Notes: generated from the sequence alone by a model not told the origin. A stretch of 64,000 nt of DNA from JABMQB01 sp964408795 (GCA_964408795.1 CAYPAW010000100.1:18270-82269), one strand, 5' to 3'; positions 8,232 through 18,175 are shown, counted from the stretch's first letter. Numbers and translations: made by a program.

Positions 8232-11200
8232 TTATTGCACCTTGAGCCAGTCGATATACAACGGGCTGTTATCCTTTGGTGTTATTCGTAATGTATAGGT
8301 TCCTGCATTGATAATGGTTTGTGTATCGGTACGATGGCTTTGCCATTTTTTCCCTGACGGAAGAAAATCCAGCACACGCTGTCCAATTTCTCTACCGTCG
8401 GCTGAGATTATTTCCATGGTAACCCGCAGAACCGTATCCCGTTCGTTTACATAGCGAAATTCCAATCCGTATTTTGAGGCCAATCCCACATGGATGATCC
8501 ATTCCAATGAACTCATGGGATCCGGAATGAAAACACCCTCCTTATCCAGATATTCTACGGGTTTTGTTTGACCTGTGCATCCCGAAGAGAGGGCATCGTA
8601 CGAAACCGATTGCCGCAAATCAATCGGATCATCCAGGGAAGTCACCGGCAGAACAACAACGCTGTACATGGGGGTTTTCTCAGCAGGACCCCCGGGACCA
8701 TATAAAAACACGGTATCGCCTTTTTTAACTTCCCGCCGGAAAACCCGGAAGCAGGTACTTCCGTCATAGGTACTTTTCATTACTGCGGGTAAGGAAATAA
8801 AATCGCGCAGCCACTCTGGAGTCTCACGGATGGTTTCAGACAAAGCGATATACACATAGCTATCGGAACGCACCTGAAAAGATGCCACTTCGTGCTTTGA
8901 ATGTTTCACAAAAACAGGAGGTCTGATCCATTCCGCCCCGTAAAACTCAGGCGGCAGCATATAAAAAGCCCCTGTTGTATCCGAATACTGGTTGATGCCG
9001 GTATCCATCCAGGTCTGGACCTGCCACTTCTCTTCGTTTAGTGCCGGGTTGGTTTTCACACCGGAGATGACTCCCTTTGAAGGAGGCGCTGGCACGACTT
9101 CCGGATTTTCAGTGGAAATGGCAATGGCTGAAATGATTGCCTGTCCGGCTTTGACCTCCGGAAAGGAGAGGATCAGTTCCCCGTTATCCACCTGTGCATC
9201 AAAGGTTTTCTTAAGAACCTTGTCATGTCCGGCTTCCATCCAGATGTCCAGATCATCGATTGTAGTTATTTCGTTCACGGCAACATCAAAGATTCGCCAG
9301 CCCCTGCAGTCCAGACCTCCCCCGGTTCCATACCAGGGTTCTGTAAAAAACAGCTCGATGCGGTACATGCCGTTGGGTACCGGAAAAGAATACTGCAATT
9401 GATCTCTTCCGTATCTGAAATTCTGAAAGAGCTTCTGGTCGTGGGTTCCTTCGACCGGATCCATGGATTGGCGCTGGCTCCCATAAAAAGCAGGCAGGTT
9501 GGGATCGTTATCGGTCCACGATACCGAACCCCAGGAGTCCTTTTCGGTTTTTCTGACATCGGCAAGCCACAAATTGCCCTCCTGATCGGTATAATCAGGG
9601 CCTCCACAATTGACCAGGTACAGGTAATTCCGCCGGCTACTTTGAATCAGTGGATCCTCCCTGCCATGCTGTTTTTCCGGTTTCCCGGCAACCGGCAAAT
9701 GGTGCAACCGGACCACATCGGTTGCTACTTTTTTTCCATCGATAATACCAACTGCCTGAATGATAGGGTTTGTTATTTTCACCTGATCCCACTCAAAATG
9801 TGTTCCGATGCCTTTTTTTGTGCGAACTCCGAGCGAATGGCTTCCTAAACCGTTATAAAGGTGTACCTCATCGCAATTGGAGTATACCGAAATACCGCTT
9901 TTCACTCCGGTGGAGATCCACCGGTCAGGCCAGGTATGCATGGCAATATAAACCATCGGGTTCTCATCCCGGGGAGCATAATTTGCCCGGTACATATAAT
10001 ATGCATCCAGGGGTTCTCCCCAGATTGTGAACAGCCCTTTGTAATTAACCGGTCCGATTCGGTCCAGTTCCCGGGAGCCCTCCCCACTTTGCACCCTTCC
10101 CGGATTATCATGGGAGTTGAACAACCATAGAAACTGCCCGCAACAGCGGTCATTTACCGATTCCGCCCGTCTGATTTTTGATTCCAGCAACCGGACCATT
10201 CTGTCTTCACTGAGGGGTCCATTCTGGACATAACCCCCTTCGGTATGCAATCCGAGGCTTCTCCAGGCTCCGTACTCTCCGTTGAGCAGTTGGTCGGATA
10301 GTTCTTCGGCATAGCGTTCTGGATCTCCCCCATAGGTCCCTGACCAGTTCTGGATCACATTCCAGTCGGTTCCGGTACCCCCGTTACAGGTTGTCACCAA
10401 CCGTTGCGATGAAGCCGTGGGATCCAGTTTTCTGATCAGCTCCGTACACTCTTCAGCAAAACCGGTCGGTAACGTACTCTCATTCTCGAGACCCCATAGA
10501 ATCACCGAAGGACTGTTTCTGCGCTCTTTGATCCAATCGTGAAGCAGCAACTTAAAGCGCATTCTGAATGCCGGTGTATCAAACCAGATATGGGCTGCCA
10601 TCTGGGGCCACCAAAGGATCCCTTGTTCATCCCAGTATTCCTGGTAGCGCAGGTTGTGGGGCTGATGGGCATCGCGGAATGCATTGAAACCGGCTGCTTT
10701 GATCTGTGATACACGGGCAGCAATCTGCTCCTCTGTAAACGCATGGCTATGCCCCATGGCATGCTCGTATTCACAAATGCCATTGATAAATACCGGTTCC
10801 CCATTTATATAAAACCGATTTGTGGCTTGGTCACCCTCAATATCCCATTTTATCCACCGAATACCGTAGGGCGTTGATACCTGGTCAACGATCTTTCCCC
10901 CCTGCACAATGCTGGTTTCAACCGGATACAAATACGGATCGTCAGGAAACCATAACCGGGGATTTCTTATCTCAGGGATCAAGTGCCGGATCGTATCGGT
11001 CCGGCCCGCCTGTAACACCCGTACGGATTGAACCCGGTAAAGGGCTGCACCAGCCCTGTTTCTTACGGTATTGACAATGGTAACTTTTTGATCTTCAGAA
11101 CCGTAATTTTTCACTTCCGTAGAGATATGCAGAGCCGCTCTTTCCCTGGAAATGGAAGGATCATTCCAGATGTGAATTCCAAACGGTTCGATCCGTATGG

Positions 11201-11798
11201 GATTTGTGACCACCAGATGAACCGGTCTGAATATTCCGAGCGGCTGGCTTCCTTCTGAGAATCCCCACTCCGGACTGCAGCCTCCACAGACCCAGGGCAA
11301 ATCCCGGATATGGGGAGGATGATCGGCCCGGACAGCCAGAAGGTTTTCTTCACCGGGTTGAACGGCTTGTGTGATATCGAGGGTAAAGGAAGTTCGTCCG
11401 CCTGCATGGAACCCCACCGAATCACCGTTCACCCAAACCGTCGCGTACGAACCTACACCTTCAAACCATAGAAAATAGCGCTTATCCTCATCCTTCTGAT
11501 CCACCAGAAAGCTTCTTCTGTACCAGGCATATCCATGCTTGTTACCGTGCTTTAACCGGCGGTATCCCCCATAATCATCCCAATTATGGGGGAGATTCGT
11601 AATTTTCCATCCCTTTGTATCAAAGTCTTTCAACTCAAATCCTTTGTGAAGATTCTTACTACTATCATTGGCGATGGTAACCCATCCTTCATTTAAAAGT
11701 ACATCATTACGGATGGTTGTTTTCACTGAATGCTTGTCCGTGTGGATGCACCCTACCGCAAGAATGAACACCATTAAGGAGTAAAAAAACCGCATCAT
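8232..11798 (-). CDS. Large GH2 glycoside hydrolase with malectin-like domain
   Basis: This 1188-residue lipoprotein (LAVGC, Cys17) is well above the usual GH2 length. Order: GH2 N domain (about 30-200), Ig-like (205-315), TIM barrel (325-640), a DUF4982-like segment, a malectin/CBM57-like module (about 745-905, NGMYRIELFFTEPWYGTGG), then a C-terminal beta domain (about 960-1188) of unknown family. The acid/base is E440 (GLENE) and the nucleophile E508 (NGEYG). The malectin-type module suggests binding of a specific sugar side chain. It starts 7 bp after the MFS gene, inside the operon. Confidence 0.9.
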   Translation of the reverse strand: MMRFFYSLMVFILAVGCIHTDKHSVKTTIRNDVLLNEGWVTIANDSSKNLHKGFELKDFDTKGWKITNLPHNWDDYGGYRRLKHGNKHGYAWYRRSFLVDQKDEDKRYFLWFEGVGSYATVWVNGDSVGFHAGGRTSFTLDITQAVQPGEENLLAVRADHPPHIRDLPWVCGGCSPEWGFSEGSQPLGIFRPVHLVVTNPIRIEPFGIHIWNDPSISRERAALHISTEVKNYGSEDQKVTIVNTVRNRAGAALYRVQSVRVLQAGRTDTIRHLIPEIRNPRLWFPDDPYLYPVETSIVQGGKIVDQVSTPYGIRWIKWDIEGDQATNRFYINGEPVFINGICEYEHAMGHSHAFTEEQIAARVSQIKAAGFNAFRDAHQPHNLRYQEYWDEQGILWWPQMAAHIWFDTPAFRMRFKLLLHDWIKERRNSPSVILWGLENESTLPTGFAEECTELIRKLDPTASSQRLVTTCNGGTGTDWNVIQNWSGTYGGDPERYAEELSDQLLNGEYGAWRSLGLHTEGGYVQNGPLSEDRMVRLLESKIRRAESVNDRCCGQFLWLFNSHDNPGRVQSGEGSRELDRIGPVNYKGLFTIWGEPLDAYYMYRANYAPRDENPMVYIAMHTWPDRWISTGVKSGISVYSNCDEVHLYNGLGSHSLGVRTKKGIGTHFEWDQVKITNPIIQAVGIIDGKKVATDVVRLHHLPVAGKPEKQHGREDPLIQSSRRNYLYLVNCGGPDYTDQEGNLWLADVRKTEKDSWGSVSWTDNDPNLPAFYGSQRQSMDPVEGTHDQKLFQNFRYGRDQLQYSFPVPNGMYRIELFFTEPWYGTGGGLDCRGWRIFDVAVNEITTIDDLDIWMEAGHDKVLKKTFDAQVDNGELILSFPEVKAGQAIISAIAISTENPEVVPAPPSKGVISGVKTNPALNEEKWQVQTWMDTGINQYSDTTGAFYMLPPEFYGAEWIRPPVFVKHSKHEVASFQVRSDSYVYIALSETIRETPEWLRDFISLPAVMKSTYDGSTCFRVFRREVKKGDTVFLYGPGGPAEKTPMYSVVVLPVTSLDDPIDLRQSVSYDALSSGCTGQTKPVEYLDKEGVFIPDPMSSLEWIIHVGLASKYGLEFRYVNERDTVLRVTMEIISADGREIGQRVLDFLPSGKKWQSHRTDTQTIINAGTYTLRITPKDNSPLYIDWLKVQ

Positions 11799-11805
11799 TC
11801 CAAGC

Positions 11806-13074
11806 CTACTTTTTGATCAAAATTATTTTATCATCGGGTACGAATATTTTCAAAACCAGCCAGCAGACCAAATAGGAAACACTGGCAATAGCAAATACAA
11901 TATAATAACTTCCGGTAAATTCGAGAATCAAGCCTACCGCAGCAGAAAACAGGACTCCCCCGACCGCACCGGCAAAACCGGATAATCCGACCACAGAACC
12001 AACCGCACTCTTGGGAAAAATATCAGAAACAATGGTAAAGATATTAGCCGCATATCCCTGATGAGCAAATGCTGCCATGGCAATGAACATTACAGCCAGC
12101 CACATATTGGAAATGCCGGAAACAAAAAAAATCGGAACAACCAGTAGGGCCATCAACAAAATGGCTACTTTGCGGGCAGCTACCGGGTTTTTACCTTTGT
12201 AGATCATCCGTGAAGAGATCCATCCTCCAAGAACGGAACCCCCAATAGAAATCAGATAAATTGTAATCAACGGCAATCCAATATGGGTCAGATCAATACC
12301 GTAACTGGAATTTAAAAATTTTGGAAGCCAATAAAGGAAAAACCACCATATTGGATCCGTTACAAACCGTGCCAGGCATATGCCCAGGGTTTGTTTATGC
12401 CCGATTATTTTTCTCCAGGGTATTTTCTCAACCGGTTCTTGCCCATCATCCTGAAAGATGTAGGTTTTTTCTTTTTCACTCAGGTTTTTGCTTTTTTCAG
12501 GAAGCCGGTAAAAAAGCAACCAGAAGAAGAGCCATATAAAACCCACTGCACCGGTAATTATAAATGCCCATTCCCAGCCCCAGGTCAGAGCGATAATAGG
12601 GATCAGCAAAGGCGTAACAATAGCTCCCACATTTGGTCCGGAATTAAAAATCCCGGTCGCCAGGGCCCGTTCTTTCTTGGGAAACCATTCGGCGACGGTT
12701 TTTACAGATGCAGGGAAATTTGCTGATTCACCGATTCCCAATGCAAACCGCGATGCAGCAAATGCAAAAGCACTGCGTGCCCCAGCGTGAACCATTCCCG
12801 CCAGGCTCCATAAGACGATGGCGATTGAAAAACCTTTGCGGGTTCCAATTCTGTCCAGGATGGTTCCGGTAGCGATCAATCCAATGGCATAAGCAATCTG
12901 GAAAGCCATGATTATAAATCCATAATCCGATTCTGACCAGTTAAACAAATCCTCCAGGTCGGGAGCAAGAATACCCAGCACCTGACGGTCGATGTAATTA
13001 ATCGTTGTAGCAAAAAAAAGCAGGACCACGATCCGCCACCTGTAATTTCCGATTTTGTTTTTTTCTCCTGCCAT
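11806..13074 (-). CDS. MFS transporter, anion:cation symporter (ExuT/GudP-like)
   Basis: This 422-residue protein has about twelve membrane segments. It carries the family signature near TM1 (NYIDRQVLGILAPDL) and the GESANFPASVKTVAEWFP segment typical of hexuronate, galactonate and glucarate transporters of the ACS family. It should import an acidic monosaccharide with protons or sodium. Its place between the GH2 enzymes and the two URO-D-like genes suggests that the sugar released by this locus is an acid sugar. Substrate not determinable from sequence. Confidence 0.88.
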   Translation of the reverse strand: MAGEKNKIGNYRWRIVVLLFFATTINYIDRQVLGILAPDLEDLFNWSESDYGFIIMAFQIAYAIGLIATGTILDRIGTRKGFSIAIVLWSLAGMVHAGARSAFAFAASRFALGIGESANFPASVKTVAEWFPKKERALATGIFNSGPNVGAIVTPLLIPIIALTWGWEWAFIITGAVGFIWLFFWLLFYRLPEKSKNLSEKEKTYIFQDDGQEPVEKIPWRKIIGHKQTLGICLARFVTDPIWWFFLYWLPKFLNSSYGIDLTHIGLPLITIYLISIGGSVLGGWISSRMIYKGKNPVAARKVAILLMALLVVPIFFVSGISNMWLAVMFIAMAAFAHQGYAANIFTIVSDIFPKSAVGSVVGLSGFAGAVGGVLFSAAVGLILEFTGSYYIVFAIASVSYLVCWLVLKIFVPDDKIILIKK

Positions 13075-13084
13075 CGTTTTTTGA

Positions 13085-14212
13085 TTACTCTTTACCTATT
13101 TCCTGAATCCTTTGATACGCCTCATCCTGTTCTTCCGGAGTCTCACAATAGGTAACAACAATCAGTTTCATCCCCGGTATCCACAACCTTCTTGCCTGCT
13201 GTTCAATGGTTTTCACATCACCTACAATTCGTGCATTCAGCATAACCCCTGTATTTGCAAAGGCATGAAAATCTTCCGGACTCGTGGTTGCACCGGGATC
13301 CGTTTGCAATGAAAAAGCAGCATCGGCCATTTTTAATCCTTCAATATTTAGAACCGCATCAATCCAACCAGACCAATCACCACAGGAATGAAAAACAACT
13401 CCTCCAAAAGGATCGCAGATTTTTTTTGCTGACGGAACAGCCAGTTCAGAATAGTGTTCCGGAGAAATCATGATGGCATTGTCATCACTCAAACCCATTC
13501 CGTTCCATTTTGCTGATGAAGCAAAACCATGTCCGGGTAACACCAGGGCATTACCAATCAATTTTGCCTGACGGGCATTGAATTCAACCGACAATTCAGC
13601 GAGGATATCAAATAGCTTCAACACTTTATCGGGATGTAACAAGACCTCGGTAAAAAAACGGTCGAGGGGTAACAGGTGGGCCACAATGTTTAAAGGAGAT
13701 TGTGAGTCAGTAAACGAAAGAGGCAGCCTCCCCTTTGTCTGATCAAGAAAATATTCCATCATCTCCAGGGTATGCTTCCCTATGTTTGTCTCTTGAACGG
13801 GCTGAGGTTGATAATTAAGTATTTCATCAAGTGAAGCGAAAGGTGGTTTGACAGCCGGAGCATTTCCCTTTTTCCAGATATATTCGCAGCCATAGGCACT
13901 GGCAATGGTTCCTATACCATACCAGGGTTCCAGAAAATTAGGGACATCAGCCCTATATTTCATGCTTTTCCGGAGGGCCCCCAACTGCAGCTCAAGGGAT
14001 CGCTTTCGATTGCTGCACCCAAAGGAAAAACACTCAGCAGCCCGCATTCTGCGATATACCATCACTCCTGATGTTGCGTCCCGGAAATCTGCACATTTTC
14101 TATTTAGTTCCGTAGTATAAGACTCATAAGCCTCATAATCAAAATCTTCAGGAGGTACAGGCATTACAGTACTGGCTTGCGAATCAGCTAAACGGGTATC
14201 AAAATTCTTCAT
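13085..14212 (-). CDS. URO-D/MtaA-like methyltransferase-fold protein 1
   Basis: This 375-residue soluble protein is of the uroporphyrinogen decarboxylase superfamily. It carries the HxC...C pattern (H275 and C277 in FHSCGDW, C356 in VVTYCETPE) that binds zinc in corrinoid-dependent methyltransferases MtaA and CmuA. HemE lacks this pattern, so heme synthesis is unlikely. It overlaps the next upstream gene by 14 bp, showing tight coupling with its paralogue. A plausible role is methyl transfer during catabolism of a methylated sugar. No corrinoid-binding partner gene is in the window. Function is inference. Confidence 0.75.
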   Translation of the reverse strand: MKNFDTRLADSQASTVMPVPPEDFDYEAYESYTTELNRKCADFRDATSGVMVYRRMRAAECFSFGCSNRKRSLELQLGALRKSMKYRADVPNFLEPWYGIGTIASAYGCEYIWKKGNAPAVKPPFASLDEILNYQPQPVQETNIGKHTLEMMEYFLDQTKGRLPLSFTDSQSPLNIVAHLLPLDRFFTEVLLHPDKVLKLFDILAELSVEFNARQAKLIGNALVLPGHGFASSAKWNGMGLSDDNAIMISPEHYSELAVPSAKKICDPFGGVVFHSCGDWSGWIDAVLNIEGLKMADAAFSLQTDPGATTSPEDFHAFANTGVMLNARIVGDVKTIEQQARRLWIPGMKLIVVTYCETPEEQDEAYQRIQEIGKE

Positions 14213-15278
14213 TCCGGATGTCCCCCCTTAAATCTTCTGCTGTTTTAAAAATGGTTTCAATTTTATCATCCGATACCTTTTCATCCATGTTGATGCAGCA
14301 AATACCGGTAAGATCGGGATTTCCTGCATCGCGTACCAACCGAACAATAATATCGCGGATTTCTTCCTTCGACTGGTGGATCAACTCTACCGGGCTCAGA
14401 CGGATGTTCAGGAAAGTATTTGGAAGATGTTTTCTCAGTATTTTCAGATCACCGCCCCAACCCACATCCAGAAAATCAAGCCGGGGGATTCTGGCAAACT
14501 TTTCGGCCATGCGGTGTGGATCTTGCCCGCAGTAATGCACTCCGAAAGGACGGTTACACTTGCTCCACGCAATGTCGAACGGCAACAGAAATCTTTCATA
14601 ATCCGCTTCAGAGATCATGGTATGCGAGCATTCGGAATGCAGAAAAACAGGTTCGCCGAAATGCCTGACTACCCGGTTCACAGAGATAGAGGTTGTTTTT
14701 GTCTCTTTTTCAACCAGGGTGGTAAACCTCGTTATAATGGAAGCCATTCGTTGGAAGGTATTTTTCACTTTACCGGGATTCATCATCATTTCAAGCAGAA
14801 TCTCTTCACCCTGTAAATCCATCGCCAGATTCAGAATTCCTCCCCAGTTGATATCTCCGCTAAGATAACCATACTTACCCCTGAGTTCATTCCACAATCT
14901 GACTGTTTTTTTAAAGGAAGGGGACCCGAAAGTTTTCTCTTCATCGATCTCCAGGGGATCAACATGAGCTGGCACAACCTGGGGAGGATGCGATTCGGTA
15001 TAGTTCACTTTACAGCCCAGCATCTCCGAAAGCAGGAATCCTGCAGCCAGATGAACTGCTCCGATTTCAGGTCTTTTCTCCTTCCGGTTTTTCCCCAGGC
15101 CATACTTCCCCCATCGTTCATACAATGCTTTTTCCATATGCTGTTCCGCTTCAACACGACGCAGCGGGTGATAAAAAAAATCCTCATCAAAGGTGATTTC
15201 TTCATTATGAAACCACCATTCAGGGGCAAGGACAATATCAACGGGAAGTCTGTTTTTCAGCGACAAACGGCTGCTCAT
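14199..15278 (-). CDS. URO-D/MtaA-like methyltransferase-fold protein 2
   Basis: This 359-residue paralogue of the preceding family member also has HxC (H248 and C250 in GVHYCGQDP) and a late cysteine pair (C327/C328 in TGICCIN), consistent with a zinc site. Segments such as FLHSECSHTMISEADYERFLLPF match the URO-D TIM-barrel pattern. It lies 11 bp downstream of the GH67-like gene and overlaps the first URO-D-like gene by 14 bp. The two proteins are divergent, so they may form a heterodimer or act in sequence on one methyl donor. The role is unproven. Confidence 0.75.
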   Translation of the reverse strand: MSSRLSLKNRLPVDIVLAPEWWFHNEEITFDEDFFYHPLRRVEAEQHMEKALYERWGKYGLGKNRKEKRPEIGAVHLAAGFLLSEMLGCKVNYTESHPPQVVPAHVDPLEIDEEKTFGSPSFKKTVRLWNELRGKYGYLSGDINWGGILNLAMDLQGEEILLEMMMNPGKVKNTFQRMASIITRFTTLVEKETKTTSISVNRVVRHFGEPVFLHSECSHTMISEADYERFLLPFDIAWSKCNRPFGVHYCGQDPHRMAEKFARIPRLDFLDVGWGGDLKILRKHLPNTFLNIRLSPVELIHQSKEEIRDIIVRLVRDAGNPDLTGICCINMDEKVSDDKIETIFKTAEDLRGDIRNEEF

Positions 15279-15289
15279 ACCTTTTCGTA

Positions 15290-18025
15290 TTAATAAAATA
15301 ACCAGTCTACCGGGATTCCGTCTGTTTTATCTGTTAATCCGGCATCGTGAACCGGAATATTTTCTCTTCCATCGATGAATCCTAGAATCAGAACCCGTCC
15401 TATACCCAGATTTAGTTCATTCTCCCCTGCCTTGTAATGGTAGGTGTAGATATTTACCGGATAGAGATCGTTCAGTTTTACCGCATTGGCTATTTTTATA
15501 TCGGCCTGCCCCCGGTCGTTGGCATTGGCATTGGTTTCAAGCGTTGGCGGACGCAATACCGTATAACTGTTGGTATTGAAATACCCCACCAGAATCTTCA
15601 CCGCCTGATTGTTTCTGAATCGCAGGGTGGTTCCTTTTTCCTGCTGGGTTGCATCCGAGAACTGCAATCCCTTTAACTTTCGTAATTCAGGGGCAAATTC
15701 TTCAATCACATAATCCTGGTCAGCATAAATTTTAGCTCCTTTTTGAACCGGGTAAGAAGATATTTCCGGACTGAGGATATCCACCGGTACGGGTTCCAGT
15801 ACCTTATACACTTTTTCTCCGGAGAAGCCCTCCGCCTTTTTCAGCATGGCTATATTCCGTTTAAAATTATCCATTTCCTGTTGATAATGAGGCAGCATCT
15901 CTGCCCAGGTTTTATTGGTTCCATTGCGACCGGTGATCGGAATGCGTCTTTGCTGGGTTTGCATGCTATTGGCATAGAGGTAGGTATCTTTTGTCAAATC
16001 CACCAGTTCCTTAAAACATTCGAGGCTTTTCTCCAGGTAAGGCAATGCTCTTTCGAGGTCAGCGATGTCGTTTGAGTATTTGTAACGCAACACCTCCAAG
16101 GCAGCTTTCACTTTTTCATGGAAAAAACGTGCAAAGGCATCGTAGCAATAGACATCATTCTTCAGCCTTTCAAACTCCTCCTTGTTCTTTGTCACGAAAG
16201 GAGCTGCCTTTTCAATGGCTTCCACAGCCATTTTTCCATGTTGCACTGTTTCGGCAATAATCTGCGTGGGCAATTCCCCCTGATGCATTTCTCCCTTCCA
16301 TTCCTTCCGGGCATAATCAATCAGTATCTCCCCCTCGGGGCCATTGCTCGCATAGAAATTGCTGTAGACATGCCATTTGTAAGGATTCACAAGCTGGCTC
16401 ATGAACATACCGAGCAGGAGGGTTTGCCGGTTGCCGTCGGAGATGCCAAAACGCCTCAGCAGTTTGGGTGCCATTTCGCCCGTTTGTTCATAGGCCTCAA
16501 GAATAAACGAACTTTTTTCAGGGGTTCCGTAATACTTGCCAAGTTGTTCCGACCAGAAATCCTGTTCTGTTGTGCTGTCGCGCCGGCAATTCCAGGCGTA
16601 ACGTCCCCAGGCTTTGTACCAGATCCAGTCTCTTTCGATTTGTTTCAGTCTGCCGGGAACCTTATCGGCAGAGTATGGCCAGTCCCAATACGAAGCCTGC
16701 GGATAGAGGTGTAGTCCGTTGGCACCCTGGATATCGTGCATTGCCTGCACACATTTCTGAATGAACCCAGGCGCTCCATAACGGAAGGGCTCCAGGTTGG
16801 CTAAAATGTGAACATTGGAAATATGCACTGAACCAAGACGGCTCAGACCCTGATGGATGGTTGCCCATGAATCCCGGGGTTCATAGGTTGTCAACGACTC
16901 CCCGTTGTATTTTGCTACCGTATATAGGTTTTTATATACCGGCAACGCCGCGTTCATCACCTTTTCGGGATCGGTATCGTGGCCCCGTAGAACCAACGGA
17001 GGCTCCTCAGTGATTCCCCGTTTTTTCAATCCCTCTTTAACTCCAGGAATAATGGTTTGGGTAAACCACTCAACATCGTCGTCAATGGTGTTTATCGCCT
17101 CACCCAGGCAAGGCATCAATCCAACATTGGGATACTTTTCAATGAAAGCAGCTATCGACTGCCGGGTATAATCGGCAATGAGCGGATCAATCGGGCGACT
17201 GCGGTCCTGGGTAGCAATCCCGTGATGCTCGGCAAACGGTTTGGAAACAATGATATTGTAAAACATCTGAATAACCCAGATGCCCCGTTTGGCTGCTTCT
17301 TCCGTAAGAAATCCGAAAACTTCTTCATTCTTCGCAAAGGTCTCATCATCCACCTCCACAGCATAGGGATAATCCTCCAGTCGTACCAGGGAAGCAAAAG
17401 GATGCCCGTTCCATAAGAACAGCGCATTGTATCGGTTTTCAACCAGCATATCAAGATAATCGATCCATCGTTCTTTATCATAGAACCAGGGGAAATTTTC
17501 GGGTGTATAAGGATACTCATAAACGCTCCGGCCAGGCAAATAGGCTGTTTTCTGCAATCCGATGCAGGTACCCCGGAGAACCATTTCGGGTTGATCTGAA
17601 AAAGACACGTTTTCCGGAATCCTGCCCCTCGCTTTCATTCGTTCTGCCAATTCCAGGCATCCATACAGAGTTCCGGTGGGGTCTGCTCCCAAAACGGCGA
17701 TACTCTTTCCGTTGGAATGAAGCGTAAATCCCTCCTTTTGACGGTTGATTTCTACCCGGGAAAACCAATCGGCCAGGGGATGGCCCGATTGGGCAATGAC
17801 AATCAGTGTTCCTTCCAAATCCGTAATTATTGAGTCGCTGAAAGCAATGGTATACCCGGATTCTTTGAGGACATCTGCAATCCTGGTTGTACCAAAACGT
17901 AGGCTCCCGGGACCATCCGGATCGAAGACCAATGTAACTTTTTTCGGACTGCAGGAAGTACCCATAAGGGCAATGAAAAGAAACCAAACGATTTTTCTAA
18001 AAAGGACGCTTTTATAGTGAACCAT
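15290..18025 (-). CDS. GH67/GH20-like exo-glycosidase lipoprotein, family unassigned
   Basis: This 911-residue lipoprotein (MGTSC, Cys25) is first in a seven-gene operon. Residues 28-140 resemble the N-terminal alpha/beta domain shared by GH67 alpha-glucuronidases and GH20. A TIM-barrel-like region follows (about 150-480), with E309 in MPCLGEAIN a candidate catalytic acid, then a helical domain (about 490-760) and a C-terminal beta domain. It is neither a clear GH67 nor a clear GH115. Paired with an acid-sugar MFS carrier, an exo-acting uronidase is a reasonable guess. The start codon lies about 15 nt after the predicted transcription start of the promoter at 18046. Confidence 0.65.
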   Translation of the reverse strand: MVHYKSVLFRKIVWFLFIALMGTSCSPKKVTLVFDPDGPGSLRFGTTRIADVLKESGYTIAFSDSIITDLEGTLIVIAQSGHPLADWFSRVEINRQKEGFTLHSNGKSIAVLGADPTGTLYGCLELAERMKARGRIPENVSFSDQPEMVLRGTCIGLQKTAYLPGRSVYEYPYTPENFPWFYDKERWIDYLDMLVENRYNALFLWNGHPFASLVRLEDYPYAVEVDDETFAKNEEVFGFLTEEAAKRGIWVIQMFYNIIVSKPFAEHHGIATQDRSRPIDPLIADYTRQSIAAFIEKYPNVGLMPCLGEAINTIDDDVEWFTQTIIPGVKEGLKKRGITEEPPLVLRGHDTDPEKVMNAALPVYKNLYTVAKYNGESLTTYEPRDSWATIHQGLSRLGSVHISNVHILANLEPFRYGAPGFIQKCVQAMHDIQGANGLHLYPQASYWDWPYSADKVPGRLKQIERDWIWYKAWGRYAWNCRRDSTTEQDFWSEQLGKYYGTPEKSSFILEAYEQTGEMAPKLLRRFGISDGNRQTLLLGMFMSQLVNPYKWHVYSNFYASNGPEGEILIDYARKEWKGEMHQGELPTQIIAETVQHGKMAVEAIEKAAPFVTKNKEEFERLKNDVYCYDAFARFFHEKVKAALEVLRYKYSNDIADLERALPYLEKSLECFKELVDLTKDTYLYANSMQTQQRRIPITGRNGTNKTWAEMLPHYQQEMDNFKRNIAMLKKAEGFSGEKVYKVLEPVPVDILSPEISSYPVQKGAKIYADQDYVIEEFAPELRKLKGLQFSDATQQEKGTTLRFRNNQAVKILVGYFNTNSYTVLRPPTLETNANANDRGQADIKIANAVKLNDLYPVNIYTYHYKAGENELNLGIGRVLILGFIDGRENIPVHDAGLTDKTDGIPVDWLFY

Positions 18026-18045
18026 ACTGCTTTTGTTAATCGATA

Positions 18046-18053
18046 CAAATATA
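18046..18053 (-). promoter_or_regulatory. Bacteroidota -7 box for the GH67-like operon
   Basis: On the minus strand this reads TATATTTG, an exact match to TAnnTTTG. It is 20 bases before the ATG of the GH67-like gene, with a CG-centred palindrome over the -33 region. Confidence 0.6.
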
Positions 18054-18060
18054 AAAAAAA

Positions 18061-18074
18061 TGTGAACGTTTACA
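18061..18074. promoter_or_regulatory. LacI-type operator candidate (proximal)
   Basis: TGTGAACGTTTACA is a near-perfect palindrome with a central CG, as in LacI/GalR-family operators. Its centre is 18 bp upstream of the centre of the -7 box, so a bound repressor would cover the -33 element. The second site is 69 bp further on. Confidence 0.55.
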
Positions 18075-18129
18075 GCTGTTGTATTTGCTGTATTAAAGGA
18101 CTTTCAAGAAGAGCAATCTCATTAGATTT

Positions 18130-18143
18130 TGCAAACGTTTTTA
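18130..18143. promoter_or_regulatory. LacI-type operator candidate (distal)
   Basis: TGCAAACGTTTTTA has the perfect core AAACGTTT. The same 11-mer TGCAAACGTTT recurs at 23424 and 62667, all three intergenic. The 69-bp spacing to the proximal site would allow looping or cooperative binding. Confidence 0.5.
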
Positions 18144-18147
18144 TGAA

Positions 18148-18175
18148 AAAGAGCGAAGTTTGTACCTCGCTCTTT
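18148..18175 (-). terminator. Rho-independent terminator after susD
   Basis: Arms AAAGAGCGA and TCGCTCTTT pair perfectly over nine bases, and on the minus strand the hairpin is followed by CTTTTTC. It lies 43 bp after the susD stop codon, so susCD transcription can end here and the GH67-like operon uses its own promoter. Confidence 0.7.

Noticed and set aside
13085..15278. Heme biosynthesis HemE pair
   Set aside because: Both proteins carry the HxC...C zinc pattern and sit in a glycosidase operon, which does not fit uroporphyrinogen decarboxylation.
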